A stretch of 64,000 nucleotides of DNA from Pseudoxanthomonas sp. CF385 (GTDB lineage: Bacteria; Pseudomonadota; Gammaproteobacteria; Xanthomonadales; Xanthomonadaceae): NCBI RefSeq assembly GCF_900104255.1, contig NZ_FNKZ01000001.1, positions 1,952,001 to 2,016,000 on the forward strand. Direction: 5' to 3'. Made by a program: the position numbers and the translations under genes. Within the stretch, counting starts at the first letter, position 1. Every line of letters begins with the position of its first letter. Below the pieces are notes generated by a model that saw only the letters and a list, made by a program, of their open reading frames with translations, was not told where the DNA came from and did no database searches. Shown piece after piece: positions 38,444-45,685 of the stretch.

Positions 38444-39100
38444 TCAGAAGTTCCAGTCGGACTGGTTGGCGCAGTCGTCCACGTCGGCCTGGTCCATGCT
38501 GGCGTACGGCTTGAACTCCGGCACGGACGCCGCGAGCGCCTGCTGCGCCGTGAGCAGCGCCGGCAGGCGGCCGCAGAGCTGGTCGACCATCGGCTTGATC
38601 TTGGTCTTGGCTTCCGCGCCGACCTGCTTGCCGATCTCGTCGCCCGACTGGCCGGACAGCACGCCCTTGAGTGCGCTTGCTGCCGCATCGATGCCGACCT
38701 TCGCGCCTTCCATGCCGATCGCCATGCCGTCGCCGACCACGGTGATCATCGCGCCGCGGTAGGCCAGCACCTTCTCTTTCTGCTCAGGCGTAGTGGCCAC
38801 GGACTTGCCTTCGATCAGCAGGTCGCCGGCGGGTGTGATCTCCGCTTTCGGCAGCTGCTGGTTCTCGTTGCGGTTGAGCGTGAGGTTCTCGGTCGCCAGC
38901 TTCTTGCGCGCCGCGTCGATCTCGCTCTGGGCCTTCTGCAGTTCCTGGCTGGCTTCACCGAGGCCCTTGCGGGCTTCGTCCATCGCCTTGGCGGCGATGC
39001 CGGTGGGGGCGTTGTCGTGCTTGTCCTGGGCCGGCTGGCAGGCTGCCAGCGCCAGGGCGGCGACGAGGGGGAGCGTACGCAGGAGGGCAGTGCGGGGCAT
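38444..39100 (-). CDS. YggN/DUF2884-like lipoprotein (copy B)
   Basis: A 218-residue lipoprotein with lipobox ALAAC (Cys about 21). A predicted helix (AMDEARKGLGEASQELQKAQ and on to about residue 70) precedes the YggN-like core AEITPAGDLLIEGKSVATTP and QKEKVLAYRGAMITVVGDGM. The end CGRLPALLTAQQALAASVPEFKPYASMDQADVDDC matches copy A residue by residue in pattern. The helical insert is the main difference. Spacing to the GIN gene is 25 bp and to the permease 60 bp, consistent with one operon. Confidence 0.75.
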   Translation of the reverse strand: MPRTALLRTLPLVAALALAACQPAQDKHDNAPTGIAAKAMDEARKGLGEASQELQKAQSEIDAARKKLATENLTLNRNENQQLPKAEITPAGDLLIEGKSVATTPEQKEKVLAYRGAMITVVGDGMAIGMEGAKVGIDAAASALKGVLSGQSGDEIGKQVGAEAKTKIKPMVDQLCGRLPALLTAQQALAASVPEFKPYASMDQADVDDCANQSDWNF

Positions 39101-39160
39101 GGGGGCGTCCTCGTTGAATGGAGAATGGGGTGGCGGCCGCAGCCGCCACCGTGTCCAGGC

Positions 39161-40159
39161 TTATTCGCTTTCGCGCCAGCGGCGCAGGTAGATCGCGCCG
39201 ACGATCAGGGCGATGCCGATGACCGCGCCGATCCAGATGTCCGCCGAGGCGAATGCCTGCCAGCTGCGCGTCAGGTCGATGGCGTTGGCCAGTTCGTCGG
39301 GCGTGTTGATCTCGGTATGCGCGCCGGCGGCACCGCCCTGCAGGGTCGGGAACCAGGCGCCCGGCACCACGCTCAGCAGGCCGCGGTAGACCACCGTGTA
39401 CCAGACCAGGTCATGGCGGATGTTCAGGCCCGGCAGGATGTCGGTCATGCTGATGATCACGCAGGCCAGCACCGGCACCAGCACGGCCCACAGGAACGGC
39501 TTGCTGCGTGCCCACGCCGAGCAGAACATCAGCCAGCCGATCGCCGGCAGCGACCAGAACACGTAGACGGGCAGCGAACTGATCACACCGCCGATGACGC
39601 GCAAGGGGTGCGAATGGGTGAACATCGCGCCACCGGCCGGCAGGCCGTTGACGGTGATGGTCAGCGCCGAGATCAGCCACATCGCCACGCCGATCAGGAT
39701 GCCGATGCCGATGGCCAGCAGCGGCGCCAGGACCAGCGCCCAGGCCAGCTTCGACAGCACCATGTGGGTGTCCGAGACCGGCAACGACTTCCAGAACAGG
39801 ACGCTGCGGTCGCGGCGGTCGTCGTACAGGGTGCCCAGGGCGTAGAAGAACACCACGAACGCCAGCACCACGCAGGCGAGGATCACGCCGCCCAGCAACA
39901 TGCCGTCGCCGATCCCGCCGACGATCTGGTGCGCCTTTTCCGGTGCGTCGTCGATGACGAAGCCGCCATCGCCCATCGAGCGGCGCGCCGCGATGCTGCC
40001 GATGACGGCCAGGATCAGGTTCAGCACCAGGAAGATGCCGCCGGTGATCACCGGCGCCCAGAAGAAGCCGCCGCGGTTCTCCCAGAACTCGCGCTTGATC
40101 AGCCACTTGAACGCGCCCGGCTTGGAGGGCTTGCCCAACGTCGAAGTCACGGCGTTCAT
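39161..40159 (-). CDS. ABC-2 type transporter permease
   Basis: A 332-residue inner-membrane protein with about six hydrophobic segments: one after FKWLIKREFWENRGGFFWAP, others around LLGGVILACVVLAFVVFFYALG, LAWALVLAPLLAIGIGILIG, a pair near PVYVFWSLPAIGWLMF and VLVPVLACVIIS, and the C-terminal IGAVIGIALIVGAIYL. A soluble stretch of 80 residues lies between the first two. It pairs with the ATPase upstream, which it overlaps by 4 bases. The cargo is unknown; related YtrA-linked systems are thought to act against cell-envelope stress. Confidence 0.82.
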   Translation of the reverse strand: MNAVTSTLGKPSKPGAFKWLIKREFWENRGGFFWAPVITGGIFLVLNLILAVIGSIAARRSMGDGGFVIDDAPEKAHQIVGGIGDGMLLGGVILACVVLAFVVFFYALGTLYDDRRDRSVLFWKSLPVSDTHMVLSKLAWALVLAPLLAIGIGILIGVAMWLISALTITVNGLPAGGAMFTHSHPLRVIGGVISSLPVYVFWSLPAIGWLMFCSAWARSKPFLWAVLVPVLACVIISMTDILPGLNIRHDLVWYTVVYRGLLSVVPGAWFPTLQGGAAGAHTEINTPDELANAIDLTRSWQAFASADIWIGAVIGIALIVGAIYLRRWRESE

Positions 40160-41034
40160 GCGTAGGTTCCTTTCATGATGGCGACGAACAGGTCGGCCAG
40201 GCCAGGGGTACGGGTTTCGCCCAGCGGGGCGAGCTGCGCCTGCGGCACGCCGTCGAAGAGCAGCACGGTCTTGCCGAAGGGCAGGGCACGTTCATCGATC
40301 GGTTTCAGGGCACGCGCCTGATCGGCCGCCTCGGCGCCGCCGACGAGCACTTCGGTGTAGCGCTCGGCAACTTCGTCCATCTGCGCGGTCAGCACGATCT
40401 TGCCGTCGCGGATGAACATCACGTCGGTGAGGATGTGTTCGATCTCCTCGACCTGGTGGGTGGTGACGATGATGGTCTTCTGCTCGTCGAAGTAGTCTTC
40501 CAGCAGGCGTTGGTAGAACTGCTTGCGGTAGAGGATGTCCAGGCCGAGCGTGGGTTCGTCCAGGACCAGCAGTTTGGCGTCGATCGCCATCACCAGCGCC
40601 AGGTGCAGCTGCACGATCATGCCCTTGGACATCTCGCGGACGCGCAGGTTGGGCTTGAGCTGGGTGTTGGCGATGAATCGCTCGCACTTGGCCCGATCGA
40701 AGCGGGGGTGCACGCCTTCGACGAAATCGATGGCTTCCTTGACCTTCATCCAGCGCGGCAGCACGGCCACGTCGGCGATGAAGCAGACGTCCTTCATCAG
40801 TTCGTCGCGGTCCTTGCGCGGATCCAGGCCCAGCACCCGCAGCTGGCCCTCGAACGGCGTCAGGCCGAGGATGGCCTTCAGCGCGGTGGTCTTGCCCGCG
40901 CCGTTGGGACCGATCAGACCGATGATCTTGCCCGCCTCGATCTCGAAGCTGGTGTTGTCCAGCGCCAGCTTGTTCTTGTAGCCCTTGCGAAGACCGTGGG
41001 CAGTGACCACGGTGTTGGCGATTGCGGCATTCAT
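40156..41034 (-). CDS. ABC transporter ATP-binding protein (YtrB-like)
   Basis: A 292-residue nucleotide-binding subunit. Walker A is GPNGAGKTT (about 40-48), Walker B LLVLDEPTLGLD, and the switch His is in TTHQVEEIEH. The signature motif is the degenerate MSKGMIVQLHLALVMA in place of LSGGQ, as in YtrB/EcsA-type exporters linked to GntR regulators. A C-terminal domain of about 70 residues follows. The gene overlaps the GntR gene by one base and the permease gene by four, giving a strictly coupled set. Confidence 0.9.
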   Translation of the reverse strand: MNAAIANTVVTAHGLRKGYKNKLALDNTSFEIEAGKIIGLIGPNGAGKTTALKAILGLTPFEGQLRVLGLDPRKDRDELMKDVCFIADVAVLPRWMKVKEAIDFVEGVHPRFDRAKCERFIANTQLKPNLRVREMSKGMIVQLHLALVMAIDAKLLVLDEPTLGLDILYRKQFYQRLLEDYFDEQKTIIVTTHQVEEIEHILTDVMFIRDGKIVLTAQMDEVAERYTEVLVGGAEAADQARALKPIDERALPFGKTVLLFDGVPQAQLAPLGETRTPGLADLFVAIMKGTYA

Positions 41035-41396
41035 CACTTGTTCCCCTTGGATTGCAGCAGCTCTTCGATAGACAGGCCCAGGCGCTCGATGCGCTCGGCG
41101 ACGGCCGGCCATTCTTCGGTCAGGAACCGCTCGCGCTCGCTGCCGCGCAGCTTCTTGGACGCTTCGTCGGTGACGAACATGCCCAGGCCGCGGCGCTTCT
41201 CCACCAGGGCCTCGTCGGCCAGCTCCTGATAGGCGCGCGATACGGTGATCGGATTCAGCTGGTACTCCGCGGCCACCTGGCGCACGGAGGGCAGGGCGTC
41301 GCCCGGCTTCAGGATCCCGTCCAGCATCATGGCGATCACACGATCCTTCAGCTGGCGGTAGATGGGAGCGCCGTCGCTCCATTGGATGGACGTCAT
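41034..41396 (-). CDS. GntR-family regulator, YtrA subfamily
   Basis: A 120-residue repressor: a GntR winged helix (about 10-75: APIYRQLKDRVIAMMLDGIL, LPSVRQVAAEYQLNPITVSRAYQELADEALVEKRRGLGMFVTD) and a short helical tail without a ligand-binding FCD or UTRA domain, which defines the YtrA subfamily. Such proteins repress their own ABC operon. The start has GAGGAG upstream. An inverted repeat overlapping the operon -10 box fits autoregulation. Confidence 0.92.
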   Translation of the reverse strand: MTSIQWSDGAPIYRQLKDRVIAMMLDGILKPGDALPSVRQVAAEYQLNPITVSRAYQELADEALVEKRRGLGMFVTDEASKKLRGSERERFLTEEWPAVAERIERLGLSIEELLQSKGNK

Positions 41397-41399
41397 GGC

Positions 41400-41657
41400 T
41401 CAGCTCCTCGGACGCAGCGATTGGCCAAAGGAGAAGTAGGGCATGGCCAGCGAAGCCCGGGCGCGACGCTTGTGCTGCCGCGTGTCCGGGTTGCCGTCAT
41501 CGCCTGCAATCTCGCGGGCATCGGATTCCAGCGCGGCCAGCGCGGCGGATTCCACTTCGGCCGTGCGGGCGCCGGTGACGGTCGCCAGCACACCGATCGC
41601 CAGCAGCAGGCCGCCGACGGCCAGGCTGGGCAGTGTGTGGGTCAGTTTCTGGTTCAT
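41400..41657 (-). CDS. Small single-pass membrane protein leading the GntR-ABC operon
   Basis: An 85-residue protein. Residues about 9-30 (LPSLAVGGLLLAIGVLATVTG) form one hydrophobic segment, followed by an Ala/Glu helix and a basic tail (TRQHKRRARASLAMPYFSFG). I do not recognise it. It begins at ATG 41657 downstream of a good promoter and stops 3 bp before the GntR gene, so it should be translated as the first cistron. It could be a membrane sensor or partner of the ABC permease, but this is inference. Confidence 0.6.
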   Translation of the reverse strand: MNQKLTHTLPSLAVGGLLLAIGVLATVTGARTAEVESAALAALESDAREIAGDDGNPDTRQHKRRARASLAMPYFSFGQSLRPRS

Positions 41658-41683
41658 GGCATCCCCCGCTGAGTTGGGTGAGT

Positions 41684-41724
41684 GGTGTTGTATTCAACTA
41701 TAACACCAAAACACAGGGCGTCAA
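41684..41724 (-). promoter_or_regulatory. Promoter and inverted-repeat operator of the GntR-ABC operon
   Basis: Read leftward: -35 TTGACG (41724-41719), 16 bp spacer, -10 TATAGT (41702-41697). An inverted repeat of 9 bp arms with one mismatch (41684-41692 and 41699-41707, 6 bp centre) covers the -10 box. Its outer bases read GGTG-N16-CACC, a pattern I recall for YtrA-type repressors in Xanthomonas. Confidence 0.7.
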
Positions 41725-41791
41725 CTCCCTTGTGGGGTTTTGTCACCCAACTGAAGGCATACTTGTCATGTTCGTACTAGCGGAGCAGATC

Positions 41792-42355
41792 ATGACATCC
41801 AAGTTACTGAAATCATTTGCTTTTGTGGCGCTCCTCGGGACTGCCGCGACCGTCCTGGCGGCCGGTCTGCTCGATGTCAGCTACCGCCCCCTGAGCGGAA
41901 AGAGCCCCGTGAACCTGAAGGAAAAGTACACCGGGCAGGTGCTGCTGGTGGTCAATACCGCCAGTAAGTGCGGTTACACGCCTCAATACGAGGGATTGGA
42001 AGCGCTGAACCAGCGGTACGCGGGAAAGGGCTTTGCGGTGCTGGGTTTCCCTTCCAACGACTTCAAGGGACAGGAACCCGGTAGCGAGAAGGAAATCCAG
42101 GAGTTCTGCACGCTCACCTACGGGGTGAAGTTCCCGATGTTCGAGAAGGTGTCCGTGATCGGCGAGAACGCCACGCCCTTGTACAAGGCGCTCACCGAAG
42201 CCACGGGCACCGCACCGGGATGGAACTTCCACAAGTACCTGATCTCCCGCGACGGTCGCGTGGTCGCGAACTTCCCCAGCAAGATCAAGCCGGACGATCC
42301 GGCGCTGGTCGCTGCGATCGAGCGCGAGCTGGCCGCACCGCGTGCGAAGCGCTGA
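41792..42355 (+). CDS. Exported glutathione peroxidase
   Basis: A 187-residue thiol peroxidase with a cleavable signal-like N-terminus (KLLKSFAFVALLGTAATVLA), so probably periplasmic; most bacterial family members are cytosolic. Catalytic residues are Cys60 (VVNTASKCGYTPQYEGLEAL, Cys in place of selenocysteine), Gln94 in NDFKGQEPG and Trp144 in APGWNFHKYL. It reduces peroxides with thioredoxin or similar thiols. The ATG 41792 has CGGAG upstream; an ATG at 41768 would add eight residues. It is divergent from the GntR-ABC operon. Confidence 0.9.
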   Translation: MTSKLLKSFAFVALLGTAATVLAAGLLDVSYRPLSGKSPVNLKEKYTGQVLLVVNTASKCGYTPQYEGLEALNQRYAGKGFAVLGFPSNDFKGQEPGSEKEIQEFCTLTYGVKFPMFEKVSVIGENATPLYKALTEATGTAPGWNFHKYLISRDGRVVANFPSKIKPDDPALVAAIERELAAPRAKR

Positions 42356-42438
42356 CCCTGCTGCCGTGCGGGGCGGCCGGCATGCCACAATAAGGAGTTA
42401 GCGCCATCCACCCGGCGCAGGTTCCAGGAGTGAGAAGG

Positions 42439-43374
42439 ATGAAGCGGTCGGTCCGCGGCATTGCCGCGTTGTTGGGAATCTCGTTTTCGATGCTGGGAGG
42501 CAGCGTGTCTGCACAGGGAAAAACCGCGCTGGACACCGAGCGCGACAAGGTCAGCTACGCCATCGGCGTGGACGTCGGCAGTTCGCTGCAGCCGGTGGGC
42601 CCGTTCCTCGACACCGCTGCGTTCGAGCGCGCGATCGTCAATACGTTCGCTGGCAAGCCGGCGCTGATTTCCGAACAGGAAGCGCAGGCCACCGACCAGC
42701 TGCTGCGCGTGAATCTCGCCGTGGCCGATGGCCAGACCATCCCGGGCATGCCGCCGGGCAGCACACCGCCGCCGGTCGACAAGACGAAGGTGGGGCTGTT
42801 CCTGGGTACCTACGTCGTCGGCCCCTCGCTGCTGCCGTTCAAGGACGTGGTGGATCCGTCCGTGCTCACGCAGGCCGTGCGCGCCGTGGCCGGCAACAGC
42901 GGTACGCCGCTGATGACGGTTGAACAGGCGCAGGCCGAGATGAAGGCCTACCTGACCAAGCGCCAGGCGGGCCTCGCCCAGCGCAACCGTGACGAGGGCG
43001 CGAAGTTCCTCGCCGAGAACAAGGCCAAGCCGGGCGTGATCACCACGCCGTCGGGCCTGCAGTACATGGTGCTGCGCCAGGGCAACGGCCAGCGTCCGAT
43101 GCCGACCAGCCGCGTGCGCGTCAATTACGAAGGCAAGCTGTTGAACGGAGACGTCTTCGACAGCTCGTACGAGCGCGGCCAGCCGGCTGAATTCCCGCTC
43201 AACGGCGTGATCGCGGGTTGGACCGAAGGTGTTTCGCTGATGCCCGTGGGTGCGAAGTACCGTTTCTGGATTCCTTCCGGCCTGGCCTACGGTTCGGGCG
43301 GTGCGCCCGGCGGCAAGATCGGCCCGGATGCGACCCTCACGTTTGACGTGGAGTTGATGGGCATCCTGCAATAG
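42439..43374 (+). CDS. Exported FKBP-type peptidyl-prolyl isomerase with duplicated N-domain
   Basis: A 311-residue periplasmic isomerase; signal peptide to about residue 26. The C-terminal FKBP domain (about 205-311) has VRVNYEGKLLNGDVFDSSYERG, VIAGWTEGVSLMPVGAKYRFWIP and the closing ATLTFDVELMGI. The N-terminal FKBP_N dimerisation unit appears twice: KVSYAIGVDVGSSLQP at 37-52 and KVGLFLGTYVVGPSLLP at 117-133, each followed by a helix and an EQ(E/A)AQA motif. Mip and FkpA carry one. AGGAG sits 8 bases before the ATG. It is followed by an intercistronic hairpin and ugd. Confidence 0.88.
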   Translation: MKRSVRGIAALLGISFSMLGGSVSAQGKTALDTERDKVSYAIGVDVGSSLQPVGPFLDTAAFERAIVNTFAGKPALISEQEAQATDQLLRVNLAVADGQTIPGMPPGSTPPPVDKTKVGLFLGTYVVGPSLLPFKDVVDPSVLTQAVRAVAGNSGTPLMTVEQAQAEMKAYLTKRQAGLAQRNRDEGAKFLAENKAKPGVITTPSGLQYMVLRQGNGQRPMPTSRVRVNYEGKLLNGDVFDSSYERGQPAEFPLNGVIAGWTEGVSLMPVGAKYRFWIPSGLAYGSGGAPGGKIGPDATLTFDVELMGILQ

Positions 43375-43399
43375 TCGTCGGCTGTAATAGCCACGACTA
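43372..43399 (+). repeat. Hairpin between the FKBP gene and ugd
   Basis: TAGTCGT pairs with ACGACTA and the inner GGCT with AGCC, one bulged C, five-base loop: 11 bp. The left arm starts at the FKBP stop codon TAG. It ends 18 bp before the ugd ATG. No U-tract. Confidence 0.55.
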
Positions 43400-43417
43400 G
43401 GTCCAGGAGGCCGCTGC

Positions 43418-44770
43418 ATGCGAGTTGCCATTTTCGGCACGGGTTACGTTGGGTTGGTGACGGGTACGTGCCTGGCGGAAGTCGGACATGACGTGGTCTG
43501 CGTCGATATCGACCCGGCCAAGGTCGACGGACTGAACCAGGGCGTCGTGCCGATCTACGAGCCCGGCCTGTCGCCGATGGTGAAGGCCAACCATGCAGCG
43601 GGCCGACTCAACTTCACGACCGATGCCGCGGCGGCGCTGACACACGGCGACGTGCTCTTCATCGCGGTGGGCACGCCGCCCGACGAGGACGGCAGCGCGG
43701 ATCTGCAGTACGTGCTGGCCGTGGCGAGAACCATCGGCCGCCATATCGAGCGTCCCTGCACGGTGGTGAACAAGTCCACCGTGCCGGTCGGCACCGCGGA
43801 CAAGGTGAAGGCGACCATCGAGGCCGAACTGGCGTCGCGCGGCGTCGACGTGGCCTTCGACGTGGTGTCCAACCCGGAATTCCTGAAGGAAGGCGATGCG
43901 GTCAACGACTGCATGCGGCCGGACCGCATCATCATCGGCGCCGCGCGTCCGCAGGCCGTGGACAAGCTGCGCAGGCTGTACGCGCCGTTCAACCGCAACC
44001 ACGAGCGCTTCGTGGTGATGGACGTGCGTTCGGCCGAGCTGACCAAGTACGCGGCCAATGCGATGCTGGCGACCAAGATCAGCTTCATGAACGAGATCGC
44101 CAACATCGCCGAACGCGTGGGCGCGGATGTCGAGCATGTACGCCAGGGCATCGGTTCCGACCCGCGCATCGGCTGGCACTTCATCTACCCGGGCGCCGGT
44201 TATGGCGGCTCGTGTTTCCCGAAGGACGTGCAGGCGCTGGCCAAGACCGCGCAGCAGTACGGCTACGCGCCGCAGCTGTTGCAGGCCGTGGAGGGCGTCA
44301 ACGAGCGCCAGAAGGGCCACCTGTTCGAACTGATCCAGCGCCACTACGACCGCGGCGAAGACGAAGGCGTGCGCGGCAAGACCTTCGCCGTGTGGGGGTT
44401 GGCCTTCAAACCCAACACCGACGACATGCGCGAGGCGAGCAGCCGCCGGTTGCTGGCGGAACTCTGGGAGGCCGGCGCACGCGTCCGCGCCTACGATCCG
44501 GAAGCCAGCGAAGAGGCGTCCCGTATTTTCGGCGAGCGCGACGACCTGGTGCTTTGTACCGATGCCCGCGCCGCACTGGAAGGCGCCGATGCGCTGGTGG
44601 TGGTGACCGAGTGGAAGCAGTTCCGCAGCCCGGATTTCGCCCGCCTGCACGCGACCCTGGCCGATGCCGTGGTCTTCGACGGCCGCAACCTTTACGATCC
44701 CGGCGAAGTCGAGGCCGCAGGCATCGCCTACTACGGGATTGGACGGGGGAGATCGATACATGCAGGCTGA
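43418..44770 (+). CDS. ugd: UDP-glucose 6-dehydrogenase
   Basis: A 450-residue enzyme making UDP-glucuronate from UDP-glucose with two NAD+, feeding exopolysaccharide, capsule or lipid A sugar synthesis. The NAD site is [19 protein letters not shown] at the start; the catalytic Cys is in [14 protein letters not shown] (about residue 268). The C-terminal UDP-binding domain begins near 320 ([15 protein letters not shown]). The SD AGGAGG precedes the ATG. It overlaps slyX by 11 bases. No glycosyltransferase lies next to it. Confidence 0.96.
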   Translation: MRVAIFGTGYVGLVTGTCLAEVGHDVVCVDIDPAKVDGLNQGVVPIYEPGLSPMVKANHAAGRLNFTTDAAAALTHGDVLFIAVGTPPDEDGSADLQYVLAVARTIGRHIERPCTVVNKSTVPVGTADKVKATIEAELASRGVDVAFDVVSNPEFLKEGDAVNDCMRPDRIIIGAARPQAVDKLRRLYAPFNRNHERFVVMDVRSAELTKYAANAMLATKISFMNEIANIAERVGADVEHVRQGIGSDPRIGWHFIYPGAGYGGSCFPKDVQALAKTAQQYGYAPQLLQAVEGVNERQKGHLFELIQRHYDRGEDEGVRGKTFAVWGLAFKPNTDDMREASSRRLLAELWEAGARVRAYDPEASEEASRIFGERDDLVLCTDARAALEGADALVVVTEWKQFRSPDFARLHATLADAVVFDGRNLYDPGEVEAAGIAYYGIGRGRSIHAG

Positions 44771-44996
44771 CCTGCCGCTGCAGCGGGACGCGCTGGAGCA
44801 CCGCCTGGTGGAACTGGAAACGCGCCTGGCGTTCCAGGAGCACGCACTAGGCGAGCTGAGCGAGGCGCTCGCTGACGCGCGCGCCGAGAACCAGCGCACC
44901 GCGGTGCTGCTGCGGCACATGGTGGAAGAACTGGGCAAGGTGCGGTCCTCGTTGTTCGAGGACCCCGCCAACGAGCCGCCGCCACCCCATTATTGA
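44760..44996 (+). CDS. slyX: SlyX family protein
   Basis: A 78-residue protein with a coiled-coil of about 50 residues: [29 protein letters not shown], then a helix [16 protein letters not shown] and the Pro-rich end EPPPPHY, the SlyX hallmark. Function unknown, cytosolic. The ATG at 44760 lies inside the end of ugd in another frame, hence translational coupling. Confidence 0.87.
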   Translation: MQADLPLQRDALEHRLVELETRLAFQEHALGELSEALADARAENQRTAVLLRHMVEELGKVRSSLFEDPANEPPPPHY

Positions 44997-45032
44997 TACG
45001 CTGTAGGGACAGTACGTCCCCCTGAAAGACCG

Positions 45033-45680
45033 ATGAGCGATACCCTCCGCGACCAACTGCTGGGCCTGGGCTTCAAGCCCGCCCCCAAGCCCGAACGCAA
45101 GCCCGACGCGCGCAAGCCCGGCCCTCGGCCGCCTGGCAAGGATGGACCGCCGCCGCGCGCCGGGCATGGCGGCAAGCCGCGCCCGTCCCAAGGGCAAGGG
45201 CAAGGGCAAGGGCGAGGTCAGGGTCAGGGCCAGGGGCGCAAACCGCGCTCGCAGGAAGACATCGACCTGGCGAAGGCGTACGCCATCCGTGCGCAGCGCG
45301 AGAAGGACGAGCGCATCGAAGCCGAGCGCGTGAAACAGGAAGAAGCGCGCCTGCGTCGCGAAGCGAAAGCCAAGCTCGAGGAGTTCCTCAAGGACAAGGC
45401 GTTGAACGACGCCGAGGCAGACATCGCGCGGCACTTCCCGTACGGCGGCAAGATCAAGCGGATCTACGTCAATGCGGACCAGTTGAAGGCGCTCAATGCC
45501 GGCGAGCTGGGCGTGGTGCAGCAGAACGGGCGCTATCTGCTCGTCACCTCCGTCGTGCTGATCGAGGCCGAAGCGATCTTCGCGCCCGCCGTGGCCCTGA
45601 GGGTCGATCCGAACGCACCCGCCGGGGAAGATCCCTACGCCGATCCGCAGTACCAGGTGCCCGACGACCTGGTGTGGTGA
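45033..45680 (+). CDS. DUF2058 (YaiL-like) nucleoprotein/polynucleotide-associated protein
   Basis: A 215-residue basic protein. The N-terminal SDTLRDQLLGLGFKP is the family start, followed by a Pro/Lys/Arg-rich disordered section and an imperfect (GQ)n run near residues 53-69. The folded C-terminal part (about 90-205: DIARHFPYGGKIKRIYVNADQLKALNAGELGVV) is the conserved DUF2058 core. YaiL has been annotated as polynucleotide-enzyme-associated, without a proven role. The hexanucleotide repeat in the gene may vary in length. Confidence 0.83.
   Translation: MSDTLRDQLLGLGFKPAPKPERKPDARKPGPRPPGKDGPPPRAGHGGKPRPSQGQGQGQGRGQGQGQGRKPRSQEDIDLAKAYAIRAQREKDERIEAERVKQEEARLRREAKAKLEEFLKDKALNDAEADIARHFPYGGKIKRIYVNADQLKALNAGELGVVQQNGRYLLVTSVVLIEAEAIFAPAVALRVDPNAPAGEDPYADPQYQVPDDLVW
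45189..45236 (+). repeat. Hexanucleotide tandem repeat inside the DUF2058 gene
   Basis: Four CAAGGG units (45189-45212) followed by four diverged ones (CGAGGT, CAGGGT, CAGGGC, CAGGGG) encode the Gly-Gln run. Gains or losses keep the reading frame. Confidence 0.75.
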
Positions 45681-45685
45681 GGGTG

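Noticed and set aside
45189..45236. Phase-variable on/off switch
   Set aside because: Six-base units cannot shift the frame.
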